Assembly (NCBI RefSeq): GCF_021272385.1
Contig: NZ_JAJSDZ010000005.1
Span: 372,001 to 436,000, forward strand
Direction: 5' to 3'
DNA length: 64,000 bases
Source: Vibrio salinus
GTDB lineage: Bacteria; Pseudomonadota; Gammaproteobacteria; Enterobacterales; Vibrionaceae
Part shown: positions 1 through 9,850 of the stretch, piece after piece
Position numbering within the stretch: the stretch's first letter is position 1
Layout: every line of letters starts with the position of its first letter
Translations under genes and position numbers: made by a program
The notes under the pieces: generated by a model
Told to the model about the DNA's origin: nothing
The model's database searches: none
The model's input: the letters and a program-made list of their open reading frames with translations, nothing else

Positions 1-218
1 ATGTTTGTTGATTTATCGTACATATCAACACCATCAACAAAAATCGAACCGCTGCTAATCTCTTCCAACTGATTCAGTGTTCTCAAAAATGTCGATTTAC
101 CGGAACCTGAAGGCCCGATAATAGCCACAACTTCACCGCGTTTTATCGATGCTGTGACCGATTTCAGTGCATGGCAACCGTTTGAATAGAACTTATCTAC
201 CTCGGTCGCGACTACCAT
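1..218 (-). CDS. Amino acid ABC transporter ATP-binding protein (5' part, cut by window edge)
   Basis: Only the first 72 or so residues are in the window. The frame opens at an ATG at 216-218, 20 bases after the stop of the permease gene, and reads through a clear Walker A motif GPSGSGKST (about residues 35-43) followed by the LRTLNQLEE stretch typical of GlnQ/HisP-type ATPases. A slightly earlier ATG at 230-232 is in another frame and stops after six codons. It is the last gene of a three-gene operon with the permease and binding protein upstream and would energise uptake of a polar amino acid at the inner membrane. The rest of the gene lies outside the window. Confidence 0.88.
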   Translation of the reverse strand, partial: MVVATEVDKFYSNGCHALKSVTASIKRGEVVAIIGPSGSGKSTFLRTLNQLEEISSGSIFVDGVDMYDKSTN

Positions 219-237
219 ATCCGTTCCGTCATATTCT

Positions 238-1182
238 CTAGTCACTGGCTGATAACCTCTTTTCTAAACGTTGTATTGCCCAGGATAAACTACCTGTTAC
301 CACTAAATACAAAGCAGCAACAGTAAACCATACTTCAAACGGCGCAAAACTACCACTTACCACTTCCCGTCCGGCTTTTGTCAGATCGGTAATGGAAATA
401 ACAGAAACCAGCGAAGAATCTTTAATCAGGTTAATAAATTGTCCGGCTAGTGGCGGCAGCGTTCTTTTAAAAGCCTGAGGAAGCACAACGTACGTCATCG
501 CCTGAGAGTATGTCATCCCGAGTGAACGAGCGGCTTCCATCTGACCAACAGCGACCGATTGTATCCCGGCACGAATGATTTCAACAACATAGGCACCGGT
601 AAAGATTGACAGGGCAACGACACCCGCAGTAAAACGATCAAGGTTTAACACCGTTCCAATAAAGAAATAGACAATAAAAATCTGAACCAGTAACGGCGTT
701 CCACGAATAATTTCAACATAGGTCAGGGATAAATTCCGGGCCGTAATGTTTTTCGATACCCTCATTAATCCAAAAATCAGCCCCAGAATAATGGCGAAAA
801 ACAGAGAAATAAACGATATTTTTACTGTTACCCATAATCCATTTGCGATAGGCCCGAATTTCCATTCTTTCAGATAAGCGACCGTATCCCCTTCAAAGAT
901 CAAATCACCATCACCAACCGCTAACTTGTCATATTTTTTTATAACCTGTGGTGTATCCTGATTATCGAACTGGATTGTCAACGTCCCGTTATTCAGCGAG
1001 GCAACCCCATCCGACTCAGCCCGAATGCTTTGCATCTCGGTATTAATGACGTATGGCCACAACCTTTCCCAGTGCCAGTTATAATTAATGGTCTTACCTG
1101 AGAAGTAGATACCGCCAACCAATATCAACATGATAAGAACATACAGGCCATGTCCTATCAGGCGACCGGATTTAGAATTCAT
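238..1182 (-). CDS. Polar amino acid ABC transporter permease with N-terminal periplasmic insertion
   Basis: 314-residue inner-membrane permease of the His/Glu/Gln/Arg (PAAT) family. The C-terminal two thirds, from about residue 112 (GLWVTVKIS), carries the usual transmembrane helices and the EAA-like loop around [14 protein letters not shown] (about residues 218-231), which contacts the ATPase. Family members are often 215-250 residues. The extra length here is an N-terminal helix (about 11-28) followed by some 80 hydrophilic residues rich in Asp, Gly and Asn, presumably periplasmic. It lies between the binding-protein gene (76 bases upstream) and the ATPase gene (20 bases downstream), all on the minus strand. 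Substrate is not evident; glutamine or a related amino acid is a guess from the family. Confidence 0.88.
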   Translation of the reverse strand: MNSKSGRLIGHGLYVLIMLILVGGIYFSGKTINYNWHWERLWPYVINTEMQSIRAESDGVASLNNGTLTIQFDNQDTPQVIKKYDKLAVGDGDLIFEGDTVAYLKEWKFGPIANGLWVTVKISFISLFFAIILGLIFGLMRVSKNITARNLSLTYVEIIRGTPLLVQIFIVYFFIGTVLNLDRFTAGVVALSIFTGAYVVEIIRAGIQSVAVGQMEAARSLGMTYSQAMTYVVLPQAFKRTLPPLAGQFINLIKDSSLVSVISITDLTKAGREVVSGSFAPFEVWFTVAALYLVVTGSLSWAIQRLEKRLSASD

Positions 1183-1258
1183 TACAAAATTACTCTTACT
1201 TTATAGATAAAGTCGAGCAGACTTTCGTCTGCTCAACACTTTAGGAATTGTCTCTGAT

Positions 1259-2068
1259 TTACTGAACCTGTTTCAGCCAGCTATCTGATTCAAACCACTT
1301 GTTATAGATACGCTGATATGTACCATCACCTTTGATTTGACGCAAATAGTTATTCAGGAAATTCAGGAAGTTTGGATCGTCCTGCTTGATTGCAAACGCA
1401 AGCGGTTCGTAAGTAAACGGTTTATCCAAATGTTTCAGTTGGTCTTTATGCTGTGAGTTATAGATAGCGTTATACGGGAAATCATACACAAACGCATCCG
1501 CTTTACCATTGGTGACCTGAAGTACAGCATCAACTTCTGTATCAAAAAGGCTTAATTTCGCTCTTGGAATATAGTTTTTAGCCGCTTCTGCACCTGTTGT
1601 TCCCAATTTAGTGGCAATAGTATATTTAGAGTTGTTCAAATCTTTATACGTTTTTACTTTGCCTTCCAGTTTAGGAGATAAAAGGATGGACTGACCAATA
1701 ACAATGTACGGGTCAGCAAAGTTAACTTTCAGGTTACGTTCCGGTGTCACGGTCATACCCGCAATAATAATATCGCACTTGTCTGTCTGAAGCGCAGGAA
1801 TGATGCCATCCCACGCCGTATTAACAGGCACGTATTTAACACCGATAGAACGCGCCATATGCTTGCTCAAATCGATATCAAAACCAACAAAACGACCATC
1901 TTTGGTTTTCATTTCAAAAGGCATATAACCCGCATCAAAACACACTTTCATTTCACCCGATGAAATGATGTGTTCCAGTGTTGATTCCGCAGCAAAACTT
2001 TGAGCGCTTAACAGAGTTGAACCAGCTAAAACAACGCCGGCAACAGCAGTCTTAATGAACTTTTTCAT
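1259..2068 (-). CDS. Periplasmic polar amino acid-binding protein (SBP family 3)
   Basis: 269 residues. A Sec signal peptide (MKKF..., hydrophobic core about 8-20, cleavage near SFA-AE at about residue 26) is followed by a solute-binding family 3 domain. Recognisable landmarks are the GYMPFEMKTKDGRFVGFDIDL segment start (about residues 47-67), the DIIIAGMTVTPER stretch (about 100-112), a GTTGAEAAK loop and the C-terminal GTYQRIYNKWF motif. It would capture an amino acid in the periplasm and hand it to the permease encoded downstream. First gene of the operon. The 186 bases upstream, towards the PLP-enzyme gene, are A+T-rich and presumably hold the promoter. Confidence 0.9.
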   Translation of the reverse strand: MKKFIKTAVAGVVLAGSTLLSAQSFAAESTLEHIISSGEMKVCFDAGYMPFEMKTKDGRFVGFDIDLSKHMARSIGVKYVPVNTAWDGIIPALQTDKCDIIIAGMTVTPERNLKVNFADPYIVIGQSILLSPKLEGKVKTYKDLNNSKYTIATKLGTTGAEAAKNYIPRAKLSLFDTEVDAVLQVTNGKADAFVYDFPYNAIYNSQHKDQLKHLDKPFTYEPLAFAIKQDDPNFLNFLNNYLRQIKGDGTYQRIYNKWFESDSWLKQVQ

Positions 2069-2254
2069 AACATTCCTTAGTTATATTAAATATGTTGAGT
2101 TTCAACAATTCTCATTCCGTAATTGCAATGTTGTGCTATTTTTATTATTTCAAACCAATTTATATAGTGATATTACCTCAAAATCTACAGAAAACTGGTG
2201 TTTTAGTGACTAAGTATCGCATACTCGTCTAATTTTTATTCATCCGGACCAAAA

Positions 2255-3460
2255 TCAGGCCAGAACCGTGTCTAATTCAGCCAGCAAATCATCGGTTCGT
2301 TCCAAACCGATAGATAACCTGAATACTCCCTCTCCGGCCATTTCCCGGTAATCTTTTTCCTGCTGGTCAGTAAAAGAATACGATGTCTTAATTAATTCAT
2401 CACTATCCAGATATACAACCAGACTTCTCTGATGACCAATTGAAAACGCATGCAAAAACAGTTTAGCTTCGTTTAAAAACCGGTGAAGTATCTGCGAAGG
2501 TTCAGTAACCTGAAAACTAATAATACCGCCAAACAAATCCATCTGCTGGCGTGCAAGCTCATATTGAGGATGTGATGGTAAGCCGGGATAATTCACTCTT
2601 TTTACTTTTGGATGTTTTTCCAGCCACCGGGCGATTTCCAATGCAGAATCAGACAATGTTTTCATTCTGGGATAAAACGTATCAGCACCACGCATAATCA
2701 ACCAGGCACTGTGAGCCGGTAAGCTGGCGCCCAGGTAAACACCGGCATGCGCCCGGATCTTAGCAATAAGAAGATGGCTACCACTGACACTTCCTCCCAT
2801 AGCATCACCATGTCCATTGATAAACTTAGTCAGAGAATGAATCACCAAATCCGCACCCAGTTGTGAAGGGCAAGTGGCGGCTGGAGTTGCAAATGTTGAA
2901 TCAACACAAAACAGAAGACCGCGCTTTTTCGTCACCAACGAAACGGCATGGATATCCGTTAAACGCAATAAGGGATTACATGGCGTCTCGGCATAAACAA
3001 TTTTTGTATTGGGTTTGATGGCCTGCTCCAGTTCATCTGGCCGGGTCAGATTAACAACGCTGACGTCAATGCCGTAACCTGGCAGAGCATCTCTGACAAA
3101 TTCACTGACAGCGGCATAAATGACATCACTCAGGATTATGTGATCACCCGCTTTCAGAAGTGACAACAGCGTTCCGGAGATAGCAGCCATACCGCTTGCG
3201 GTAACCAGTGTATCTTCGGTTTTTTCCAGAACACTTAATTTGTTCTCCAGTTGCCTGACCGTCGGATTACTCCAACCGGCATACACAAACGGAGCCGTTG
3301 TTAAGTCATCCATCCCTTTTGCAGAAAAATCGCCAAAGTTGGGATCATAAATATTGTTAACCGACATACTGATATCAGGGGCAATGGCACCATGTTGCGT
3401 ATTTAACGGTAAACCGCCGTTCACAGCATAAGTTTCAGGCCCGTAATCCATCTCTTTCAT
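2255..3460 (-). CDS. Cys/Met metabolism PLP-dependent enzyme (gamma-lyase/synthase type)
   Basis: 401 residues, full length for the cystathionine gamma-lyase / methionine gamma-lyase / cystathionine gamma-synthase family. The PLP lysine is Lys212 in HSLTKFINGHGD, with Asp187 (CVDSTFATP) as the expected pyridine-nitrogen partner and the early YAGWSNPT motif (about 60-67). The active-site Cys expected of classical methionine gamma-lyases (after the LxG motif near residue 110) is not seen; the local sequence is ILSDVIYAAVSEF, so I do not assign a precise reaction. It is divergent from an Lrp/AsnC regulator 160 bases away, an arrangement known for sulfur-amino-acid catabolic enzymes such as MdeA/MdeR. 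Degradation of a sulfur amino acid controlled by that regulator is the likely role. Confidence 0.8.
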   Translation of the reverse strand: MKEMDYGPETYAVNGGLPLNTQHGAIAPDISMSVNNIYDPNFGDFSAKGMDDLTTAPFVYAGWSNPTVRQLENKLSVLEKTEDTLVTASGMAAISGTLLSLLKAGDHIILSDVIYAAVSEFVRDALPGYGIDVSVVNLTRPDELEQAIKPNTKIVYAETPCNPLLRLTDIHAVSLVTKKRGLLFCVDSTFATPAATCPSQLGADLVIHSLTKFINGHGDAMGGSVSGSHLLIAKIRAHAGVYLGASLPAHSAWLIMRGADTFYPRMKTLSDSALEIARWLEKHPKVKRVNYPGLPSHPQYELARQQMDLFGGIISFQVTEPSQILHRFLNEAKLFLHAFSIGHQRSLVVYLDSDELIKTSYSFTDQQEKDYREMAGEGVFRLSIGLERTDDLLAELDTVLA

Positions 3461-3620
3461 AAAAACACAATACTCAGTTTCACTACATTTTGGTTATGTA
3501 TTAGTATCTGAAATCTGATTGCTGATGAACGGTATTATTGATATAAAAAATGAAGAAATTCATCATGGAATCGATGATAATGATGAAAAGCAGGCACGCA
3601 GGACCCGGTGAGACGATTAC

Positions 3621-4082
3621 ATGGCAATAATTGACGATTTCGACAAAGAAATATTGAAAGTAGTACAGAGAAACTGTCGGGTACCAAGCGAATTAATAGC
3701 GGAACAAGTGGGTTTGTCCGCATCAGCCGTGCAGCGGCGTCTGAAAAAACTCCGTCAGGAAGGAGTAATTCGCCGGGAAACGGCCATTGTTGAACCGGAC
3801 ACGTTTCCGGAAACCATCACCTTTGTTACTTCGGTCGAAATAGACAGAGATAACTATACTGCTTTAAAACAGTTCAATCAGTGGGCACAGAGTGAAGAAC
3901 GTATTCAGCAAAGCTTTTACGTCACCGGAGATTTTGATCTGGTACTGATTATTAAAGCCAATAGCACAAAACTGTACGATCAGCTCATCCAATCGATGAT
4001 GGACAAGCATCCAAATATAAAACGGGTAAACACACAGGTTGTTCTGGACGTCCCTAAACAATCTCTTGAGCTGCCATTATAA
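3621..4082 (+). CDS. Lrp/AsnC family transcriptional regulator
   Basis: 153 residues, the standard length. An N-terminal winged helix-turn-helix (about residues 5-60, with DDFDKEILKVVQRNCR and the recognition helix SASAVQRRLKKL) is followed by the RAM/AsnC ligand-binding domain (about 65-145, with FYVTGDFDLVLIIKA). It is transcribed away from the PLP-enzyme gene at 2255-3460, so local control of that gene by an amino acid ligand is the natural inference (compare MdeR, DecR). It starts at an ATG preceded by GTGAG about 8 bases upstream. Confidence 0.88.
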   Translation: MAIIDDFDKEILKVVQRNCRVPSELIAEQVGLSASAVQRRLKKLRQEGVIRRETAIVEPDTFPETITFVTSVEIDRDNYTALKQFNQWAQSEERIQQSFYVTGDFDLVLIIKANSTKLYDQLIQSMMDKHPNIKRVNTQVVLDVPKQSLELPL

Positions 4083-4115
4083 AAAGGCCATGACGATGGT
4101 TCATCATCATGGCCT
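4081..4115 (-). terminator. Rho-independent terminator of the DUF4250 gene
   Basis: Perfect nine-base arms AGGCCATGA (4085-4093) and TCATGGCCT (4107-4115). Read on the minus strand, the stem is followed by TTTTT, so it terminates the small gene at 4124-4318. On the plus strand no T-run follows, so any role for the Lrp-type gene would be weak. Confidence 0.75.
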
Positions 4116-4123
4116 GCAGAAAA

Positions 4124-4318
4124 CTACTGAGATTTAAATTGATTGGTTAATGGGTCGTATTTGAACCCCACCACAGAAAGTTTATCTCTCACATTCTTAA
4201 TATCAAGTTCATAAGTCGATGCTAAATCTTCCAGATTAGAACATTCCAATCTTAATTTCTCATTGACAATTCCAAGTAAAATATGACCATCGAGCTGACT
4301 GGCATTACTTAAATCCAT
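4124..4318 (-). CDS. DUF4250-like small protein
   Basis: 64 residues from the ATG at 4316-4318, chosen because AGGAG lies 7 bases upstream and because small DUF4250 proteins begin like this (MDLSN...). A longer reading from 4381 would add 21 residues without support. The pattern, a short N-terminus, VNEKLRLECSNLEDLASTYELD, then a second helix ending GFKYDPLTNQF, matches my recollection of DUF4250, a cytoplasmic family of unknown function. No partner gene is evident; it is followed by its own terminator. Confidence 0.65.
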   Translation of the reverse strand: MDLSNASQLDGHILLGIVNEKLRLECSNLEDLASTYELDIKNVRDKLSVVGFKYDPLTNQFKSQ

Positions 4319-4406
4319 AGCGGCACTCCTGCATGATAACCACGTATTTAAGCTTAGTCGTTCATCATCAGAATTCACCACCAGACAACAGAATTGTTAA
4401 GTGTGA

Positions 4407-5114
4407 CTAAAAATACATCTGATGAAATCCAATCACCGAAATTAACATCAGCACACTGGCAACTGAGATCTGAACTTTGTGGATTTTACGGGTTGTAATA
4501 AGATGCCAGCACCAGACAACCGTCGCAATCATCAGCACAGCAAAATTAAAGAAAATCGTCCCCATATACTGTTGCAGGGTTTCCTCATTAATTGAAAAAG
4601 CAAAAGGAACCAAAATCATGGCAACTGCCATTGCCAGAAAAATACCGCTGACAGGAAGCAGCTTATGAAATGCCTGAAGACGACTGTTAGCAAAAGCCAG
4701 CATCCAATGTGCCCCTATTAGCCCCAACATCAGGGTTTCTAACAGTACGAACCCGCTCGCAACCCATCCTTGCGCCAGAACCATCTGATAAATGATGATG
4801 CAAACCGAAATAACATTCGCAAGATACAAAGCCATTAATGGCCCAGACTTACGGCTCTTACCCATCTTGACCTTCCAGATAAAGAAACCTATCAACAGTA
4901 CATTGACCAGAACAAAAGGCAGTTTTATTGCTGCGAGCAGCCAGATAATTGCAGGTACTGGCAATACTTTATGAATACGGCCACGCTGACCGGGACAGAT
5001 TTGCCCCTTTTTCAACACAGTCGTAATGATCAACAGCATACCGGTTGCCAAAGGAGGTAAAACAGAAAGAATAGAATCAAGCATAACCAGAGTATCACGT
5101 AAAAAATTTACCAA
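4407..5114 (-). CDS. Uncharacterised integral membrane protein
   Basis: Up to 235 residues with about six to seven hydrophobic segments (near residues 15-32, 50-78, 90-112, 118-142, 152-172, 185-205, 215-232), separated by short basic loops. I do not recognise the family. The longest reading starts at a TTG at 5112-5114; an ATG at 5084 (MLDSILSVLPP) is equally plausible, and neither has a good ribosome-binding site. It is divergent from the sugar ABC operon and convergent with nothing. A conserved Cys (KKGQICPGQRGR, about residues 36-47) sits in a cytoplasmic-looking loop. Confidence 0.6.
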   Translation of the reverse strand: MVNFLRDTLVMLDSILSVLPPLATGMLLIITTVLKKGQICPGQRGRIHKVLPVPAIIWLLAAIKLPFVLVNVLLIGFFIWKVKMGKSRKSGPLMALYLANVISVCIIIYQMVLAQGWVASGFVLLETLMLGLIGAHWMLAFANSRLQAFHKLLPVSGIFLAMAVAMILVPFAFSINEETLQQYMGTIFFNFAVLMIATVVWCWHLITTRKIHKVQISVASVLMLISVIGFHQMYF

Positions 5115-5293
5115 ATACTATCAAAAACAACAGCCATCTCCTACTCATTCACAACGGGTAATAAGAACTTTAACTAATTGTTATTATATGCCATAAAAAG
5201 GCCAGATTGATGTTTATAACAAACCCTTTTGATATCCTCTGACAGAAATATCTCCTCTCATTCACTACCTGGCCGTCCTACACCCTCTTTCCA

Positions 5294-5335
5294 TCTCATA
5301 AATGAGACAAAAATCCAAAGTGTCCATTGAAATGG
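5294..5335. promoter_or_regulatory. Two small palindromes in the control region of the sugar ABC operon
   Basis: The 381-base gap 5115-5495 separates a minus-strand gene from the sugar transporter operon. It contains TCTCAT-AA-ATGAGA (5294-5307) and CCATT-GA-AATGG (5324-5335), and a further ATGAGAT half-copy follows at about 5338. Such spacing fits operator sites for a local repressor (LacI, DeoR or GntR type), but no regulator gene is adjacent and the match is not to a consensus I can name. Apart from these, the gap shows A+T-rich promoter-like sequence only. Confidence 0.3.
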
Positions 5336-5495
5336 CTAAATGAGATACAGAACACACTACGATGAAAATTTACTGACTAGACTAAAAATTAGCCAACAAA
5401 GCTGAACACCAAATCAGATGCTAACTCTGGCTAAAAATATCAGACTAGCTTCTGTTCTCTCAACCAGGACTATTTCAGCCGTAAAGGATGACAAG

Positions 5496-6851
5496 ATGAA
5501 ACGATTGATAACAACGTTAAGCCTTGCCGTTGCAAGCTACTTTTTCTTTTTCCAGACAGCATTTGCTACAACCGTTGAATACTGGACAACACAAACCCAA
5601 TCTGACCGCCTGCAAACCATTCAGGTAATGGCAGATGTTTTTACTGCTCTTCACCCGGATATTCATGTCAAAGTCGTTGCCATTGATGAAAATGATGTCC
5701 CAAAACAAATGGCGGCTGCTGCTGCATCGAACACCCTGCCTAACGTGATTGAGGTGGGATCAAACCTCTCTCTGGCATTTGCAGAACAAGGGATCATCGA
5801 TCTGGCAGCAACAACCGATGTAGTGAATGCAATTGGAAAAAATCGCTTCTATCAAGGCGCACTAAAGTTGGTAGAAGATCCCGTTAAACAAGAATATGTT
5901 GCCGTTCCTTATCGTGGTTGGGTTCAGGGAATATGGTACCGTGCAGACTGGTTTAAAAAAGCGGGTCTGGCACCACCAACGACCTGGGAAGCTATAGAAA
6001 AAGCCGCTAAGTATTTCTACAAACCGGGAAAAAACCAGTACGGCATATTAATCGGCACCAAAGCGGATAGCTATGCTGAACAGGTATATACCCAGTTTGC
6101 TTTATCGGACAATGCTCCGTTATTTAATGAAGAGGGGCAACTGGTCTTTGACTCAAAAGCACAAAAAGAGGTGCTGGATTTCTACAAACAACTCGCCAGA
6201 TATAACCCTCCCGGCCCTCAAACATGGCGGGCCCGCGACTACTATCTGCAGGGAAAGCTGGCGATGTTTTTCTATTCAACCTACATCATGGATGACCTTG
6301 CTCTGGCAGAAGCCGCCGCCAGTTCTCTTGGCAGCGATAACTTTGCTGACCTCAAAGGGGCGGCATTTGACCCTGAATTGGTAAAAAATACCCGGCTCGC
6401 ACCAACCATCACTCATAAATCCCCGTCCACATTCGGGACACTAAATGGCTTTTCTGTGATGGCAAAGCAAAGCAAAGAAGATCTCGAAGCCAGTAAAGCA
6501 TTCATAGAATACATGAACGAAAAAGATCAAGTGGTGGCCTATTCTCATATGGCCGTTGGAGGTCATCTGCCTATGCTGAAAGACATCGCTCAGTCCAATG
6601 AGTTTATGAACGACCCCAAAGGCATTTTTAATCGTTATGGCAAAAAGCAGGTACAAGCGATCATCGCCGGATTCGAAAACATCAAAAATTTTGCCATTGT
6701 CGATGGTAAAGCTTTCCCGAAAGCCGGGGAGATTTTCTCAAAGCAGATCATTCCACGTATGATCTACAAAGCTGTAATAGAAAACGAGGATACCCAAAAA
6801 TCTCTTGACTGGGCAGAACAACAGATGAAACAGATCGTCGATAAAAAATAG
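5496..6851 (+). CDS. Carbohydrate ABC transporter substrate-binding protein (MalE-like, SBP family 1)
   Basis: 451 residues from the ATG at 5496, chosen because AAGG lies upstream and because it opens a proper Sec signal peptide (MKRLITTLSLAVASYFFFF, cleavage after TAFA, about residue 25). A reading from 5418 would bury the signal. The mature part has the hallmarks of family 1 sugar-binding proteins: VEYWTTQTQSDR at the mature start, FTALHPDIHVKV, a conserved VPYRGWVQGIWYRADWFKKAG (about 140-160), and a C-terminal Trp-rich segment. It delivers an oligosaccharide or glycerol-3-phosphate-like ligand to the two permeases encoded immediately downstream. The ligand is not deducible from sequence alone. 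Confidence 0.87.
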   Translation: MKRLITTLSLAVASYFFFFQTAFATTVEYWTTQTQSDRLQTIQVMADVFTALHPDIHVKVVAIDENDVPKQMAAAAASNTLPNVIEVGSNLSLAFAEQGIIDLAATTDVVNAIGKNRFYQGALKLVEDPVKQEYVAVPYRGWVQGIWYRADWFKKAGLAPPTTWEAIEKAAKYFYKPGKNQYGILIGTKADSYAEQVYTQFALSDNAPLFNEEGQLVFDSKAQKEVLDFYKQLARYNPPGPQTWRARDYYLQGKLAMFFYSTYIMDDLALAEAAASSLGSDNFADLKGAAFDPELVKNTRLAPTITHKSPSTFGTLNGFSVMAKQSKEDLEASKAFIEYMNEKDQVVAYSHMAVGGHLPMLKDIAQSNEFMNDPKGIFNRYGKKQVQAIIAGFENIKNFAIVDGKAFPKAGEIFSKQIIPRMIYKAVIENEDTQKSLDWAEQQMKQIVDKK

Positions 6852-6917
6852 GAATATAGAGACGCACAAGAAATTTCCAAACTCTTTAAAACCGACGAAA
6901 TCGACAAGGAAGAAACG

Positions 6918-7781
6918 ATGACGCCATTGGAAAAGTCCGAAGCAAGATTGGGGTGGCAGTTAGTATCTCCGACACTGGGAATCATCGGGCTACTGATTTT
7001 CTACCCAATTGCTTTTAATATTTACCTGAGTTTTTTTGACGTCCGGTTAGATGGGAACAAAAGTTTTGTCGGTCTGGATAATTACCTCAGGTTACTATCG
7101 AACCCGGATTACTACTCTTCTATCGGTACGACAGCAATCTACCTTGTCGGTACCGTATCCGGTACAACTCTGCTTGGATTAGCAGTAGCACTTCTGATGC
7201 GCCAACCTTTCCGGGGACGTGGGTTAGTCAGTGCGGCCATATTAATGCCCTACTTTGCACCGGTTATCTCCGTTGTGTTTGGCTGGCAATTCTTATTCGA
7301 TCCGGTCAATGGGGTATTCAACTGGATCATGGTTGATGTACTTCACCTTTGGCAATCAAGGGAAAATCTCATCGGAAACCCTGATTCTGCTGTTTGGATC
7401 GTAGTGATTTTCGACATCTGGAAACATTTTCCGATCGCTTACCTGCTGATTTTATCCAAGCTAACTTCTATCCCGAACGATCAATACGAAGCTGCTGCGA
7501 TTGATGGCTACGGCCCGTTCGGACGCTTTATTCACGTCACCTTACCAGAGATTTATTTTGTCCTCGCGACCGTCGTGATTCTGCGCTTGATCTGGAACCT
7601 GAACCGTTTTGAAGACGTTTTCCTACTTGCTCCCAACGTACAGACACTGCCGGTATTCACTTATTATCAGGCCTTTACCGGAGTAATCGATCAGGGACTT
7701 GCAGCAGCAACATCTGTCATCCAGTTTGTGGTGCTCTGCGTTTTAATTTGGTTCTACGTTAAAAAAGTGTTGCGGTGGTAA
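6918..7781 (+). CDS. Sugar ABC transporter permease 1 (MalF/UgpA type)
   Basis: 287 residues with six transmembrane helices. The first is near residues 15-35 and the EAA loop lies at EAAAIDGYGPFGRFIHVTLPEI (about 192-213), the contact to the ATPase. The N-terminus is short, as in UgpA/MsmF types rather than MalF. The start ATG has AAGGAAG about 6 bases upstream. It lies 66 bases after the binding-protein gene and 4 bases before the second permease, so the two permeases are almost certainly co-translated and form the heterodimeric inner-membrane channel. Confidence 0.9.
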   Translation: MTPLEKSEARLGWQLVSPTLGIIGLLIFYPIAFNIYLSFFDVRLDGNKSFVGLDNYLRLLSNPDYYSSIGTTAIYLVGTVSGTTLLGLAVALLMRQPFRGRGLVSAAILMPYFAPVISVVFGWQFLFDPVNGVFNWIMVDVLHLWQSRENLIGNPDSAVWIVVIFDIWKHFPIAYLLILSKLTSIPNDQYEAAAIDGYGPFGRFIHVTLPEIYFVLATVVILRLIWNLNRFEDVFLLAPNVQTLPVFTYYQAFTGVIDQGLAAATSVIQFVVLCVLIWFYVKKVLRW

Positions 7782-7785
7782 AAGT

Positions 7786-8748
7786 ATGCAAAGAAAAAAA
7801 ACGCTGATATCGAGAATAACATTCCTGATGGCTATTTTATTGCTGGTCTGTTTCTGCCTGCTGCCATTTGCACAAATTTTATCGACCTCCCTCAAGCATC
7901 AGTTTGACTGGGGAAACCCGTCTCTGATTCCTGAAAAAATCAACTTAGGCGCTTATCAGGAATTACTGGGATTAAGCGAACCTAAACAGGCTGACATTCC
8001 ACCGGCTATTCAAAGAATCCTCAGTAACCCTAAACTACCCAAACAGGCAAAGAAAAAGATTCTGGCTAAATATCAGGACAACAGAGATGTCTTCCCTTTT
8101 GGGCGTTTTATGCTTAACAGCTTTCTGCTCTCTGCCGGAGCCGCTCTGTTTTCGCTAATCATGGCCGTCTTAGGTGCCTACTCAATCAGCCGTCTTCGGT
8201 TTGGCGGACAAATCGTAGTACAGCGTTCAGTCTTATTTGTCTATATGGTAGGGGGCGTTCTGTTGATGGTGCCACTGTATCAGATGGCTGTAAATGTCGG
8301 TCTGGCTTCAAGCGTATGGGGCAGCCTTTTCTGTCTCTTCATTATTTACATAGTTCAGACTCTGCCGGTTGCGCTCTATATGTTAGGTAATTATTTCCGA
8401 ACCATTCCTTTTGCTCTGGAGGAAGCGGCCATGATGGATGGATATTCTCGCAAAGAAGCAATTTGGAAAATTATGCTACCACTTTCGATCCCGATGTTAG
8501 CCACTGTCTTTATGTACTGCTTTATTATTGGCTGGAACGAATATTTGTTTGCCTCGGTATTTCTCAAACAGTTCCAGAATTTTTACACCCTCCCGCTGGC
8601 CCTGCAGGAACTGTTTTTTTCTAAAAATGCCATCTGGGATCGCATTATGGCGGCATCCATGCTGACCCTGCTCCCGGTGGTGGTCTGCTTCTTATTTGCA
8701 ATGCGTCATATGGATGGCGGAAGAACCGAAGGCGGAGTAAAAGGATAA
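7786..8748 (+). CDS. Sugar ABC transporter permease 2 (MalG/UgpE type) with long first periplasmic loop
   Basis: 320 residues. Transmembrane helix 1 (about 10-32) is followed by a hydrophilic stretch of some 65 residues (about 35-100) rich in Lys, Pro and Gln before helix 2, longer than in most MalG-like subunits of 270-280 residues. The EAA loop [22 protein letters not shown] is at about 212-233. The GG-rich C-terminal tail ends four bases before the ATPase gene. It pairs with the 287-residue permease. Confidence 0.9.
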   Translation: MQRKKTLISRITFLMAILLLVCFCLLPFAQILSTSLKHQFDWGNPSLIPEKINLGAYQELLGLSEPKQADIPPAIQRILSNPKLPKQAKKKILAKYQDNRDVFPFGRFMLNSFLLSAGAALFSLIMAVLGAYSISRLRFGGQIVVQRSVLFVYMVGGVLLMVPLYQMAVNVGLASSVWGSLFCLFIIYIVQTLPVALYMLGNYFRTIPFALEEAAMMDGYSRKEAIWKIMLPLSIPMLATVFMYCFIIGWNEYLFASVFLKQFQNFYTLPLALQELFFSKNAIWDRIMAASMLTLLPVVVCFLFAMRHMDGGRTEGGVKG

Positions 8749-8752
8749 ACTT

Positions 8753-9850
8753 ATGGCCGGAATTGTATTAAAAAATATTACCAAAAACTATGGTAAAACA
8801 AAGGTGGTCAAGTCCATCGACCTGGACATTAACGATGGTGAATTCGTTGTGCTGGTTGGGCCATCCGGATGTGGGAAATCCACCACATTACGCATGATTG
8901 CCGGACTGGAGTCCCCCACATCCGGAGAAATCACCATTGGTAACCGAATCGTTAACGATATTGAGCCTCAGCACCGTAATATCGCGATGGTATTTCAAAA
9001 CTATGCTCTCTATCCGCATAAAACGGTGGAAGAAAACATCGTTTTTGCTCTGCGCCGACTCAAAATGGCTGAATCCGAAATACAGGGCCGATTACAAAAA
9101 GTGGTCAAAATTCTCAAACTTGAAGACTATCTCAACCGTAAACCGGCGGATCTGTCCGGAGGACAACGGCAACGAGTCGCAATGGGGCGTGCCATTATCC
9201 GCGATGCCGACTGTTTCCTTTTTGATGAGCCTCTGTCGAATCTCGATGCAAAACTGCGTAGTCATATGAGAACTGAAATTGCTCAGATTCACCATGAATA
9301 CGGGCTGACCAGCGTCTATGTTACCCACGATCAAATCGAAGCCATGACACTGGCAGATAGAGTGGTGGTGTTACGCGACGGAATGATCGAGCAAGTCGGA
9401 AGCCCTATGGATGTTTATCTCAATCCAAGCAATATTTTTGTCGCCACATTTATTGGTTCGCCTTCGATGAATATCCTCAATGGCACCTTAATGACAGACT
9501 ATTTACATATTGGTTCCTACCAATTACCCAGAGAACACTTAGCCATAATTACTCCTAATCTTAAAATTCCCGATAAAGGTATGCCGGTCAAAGTGGGAAT
9601 CCGGCCGGATTTTTTTAACGACAAAACTTTTTTTTCCAACAGCAGCAACAGTTATGACTTTGACAACATTGAAGTTCGCCTGGTGGAACCAATGGGTTTT
9701 GACAAGGAAATTCTCTTTACTTTTGGAGAAATGAATATCAAGGCTCGTCTGGATTTACGTTCAGTCATCGAACGGGGGGATAAAATTAATTTAACCGTCG
9801 ATCTCTCGCGAATCCTGCTATTCGATACAATAACCGAAAAACGGCTTTAA
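8753..9850 (+). CDS. Sugar ABC transporter ATPase (UgpC/MsmK/MalK type)
   Basis: 365 residues. The nucleotide-binding domain has Walker [10 protein letters not shown] (about 37-45), Q-loop FQNYALYPH (about 81-89), signature [15 protein letters not shown] (about 133-147), Walker [14 protein letters not shown] (about 153-165) and H-loop VTHDQ. The C-terminal 120 residues form the TOBE/OB regulatory domain of the MalK group ([13 protein letters not shown]). An ATG after AAAGGATAAACTT, 4 bases beyond the permease stop, is well supported. Last transporter gene of the operon. The inserted Phe/Ser/Asn-rich stretch around residues 286-302 is less conserved in the family. Confidence 0.92.
   Translation: MAGIVLKNITKNYGKTKVVKSIDLDINDGEFVVLVGPSGCGKSTTLRMIAGLESPTSGEITIGNRIVNDIEPQHRNIAMVFQNYALYPHKTVEENIVFALRRLKMAESEIQGRLQKVVKILKLEDYLNRKPADLSGGQRQRVAMGRAIIRDADCFLFDEPLSNLDAKLRSHMRTEIAQIHHEYGLTSVYVTHDQIEAMTLADRVVVLRDGMIEQVGSPMDVYLNPSNIFVATFIGSPSMNILNGTLMTDYLHIGSYQLPREHLAIITPNLKIPDKGMPVKVGIRPDFFNDKTFFSNSSNSYDFDNIEVRLVEPMGFDKEILFTFGEMNIKARLDLRSVIERGDKINLTVDLSRILLFDTITEKRL

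Noticed and set aside
3535..3723. Minus-strand ORF overlapping the start of the Lrp-type gene
   Set aside because: Overlaps a clear helix-turn-helix coding frame on the opposite strand; no family resemblance.
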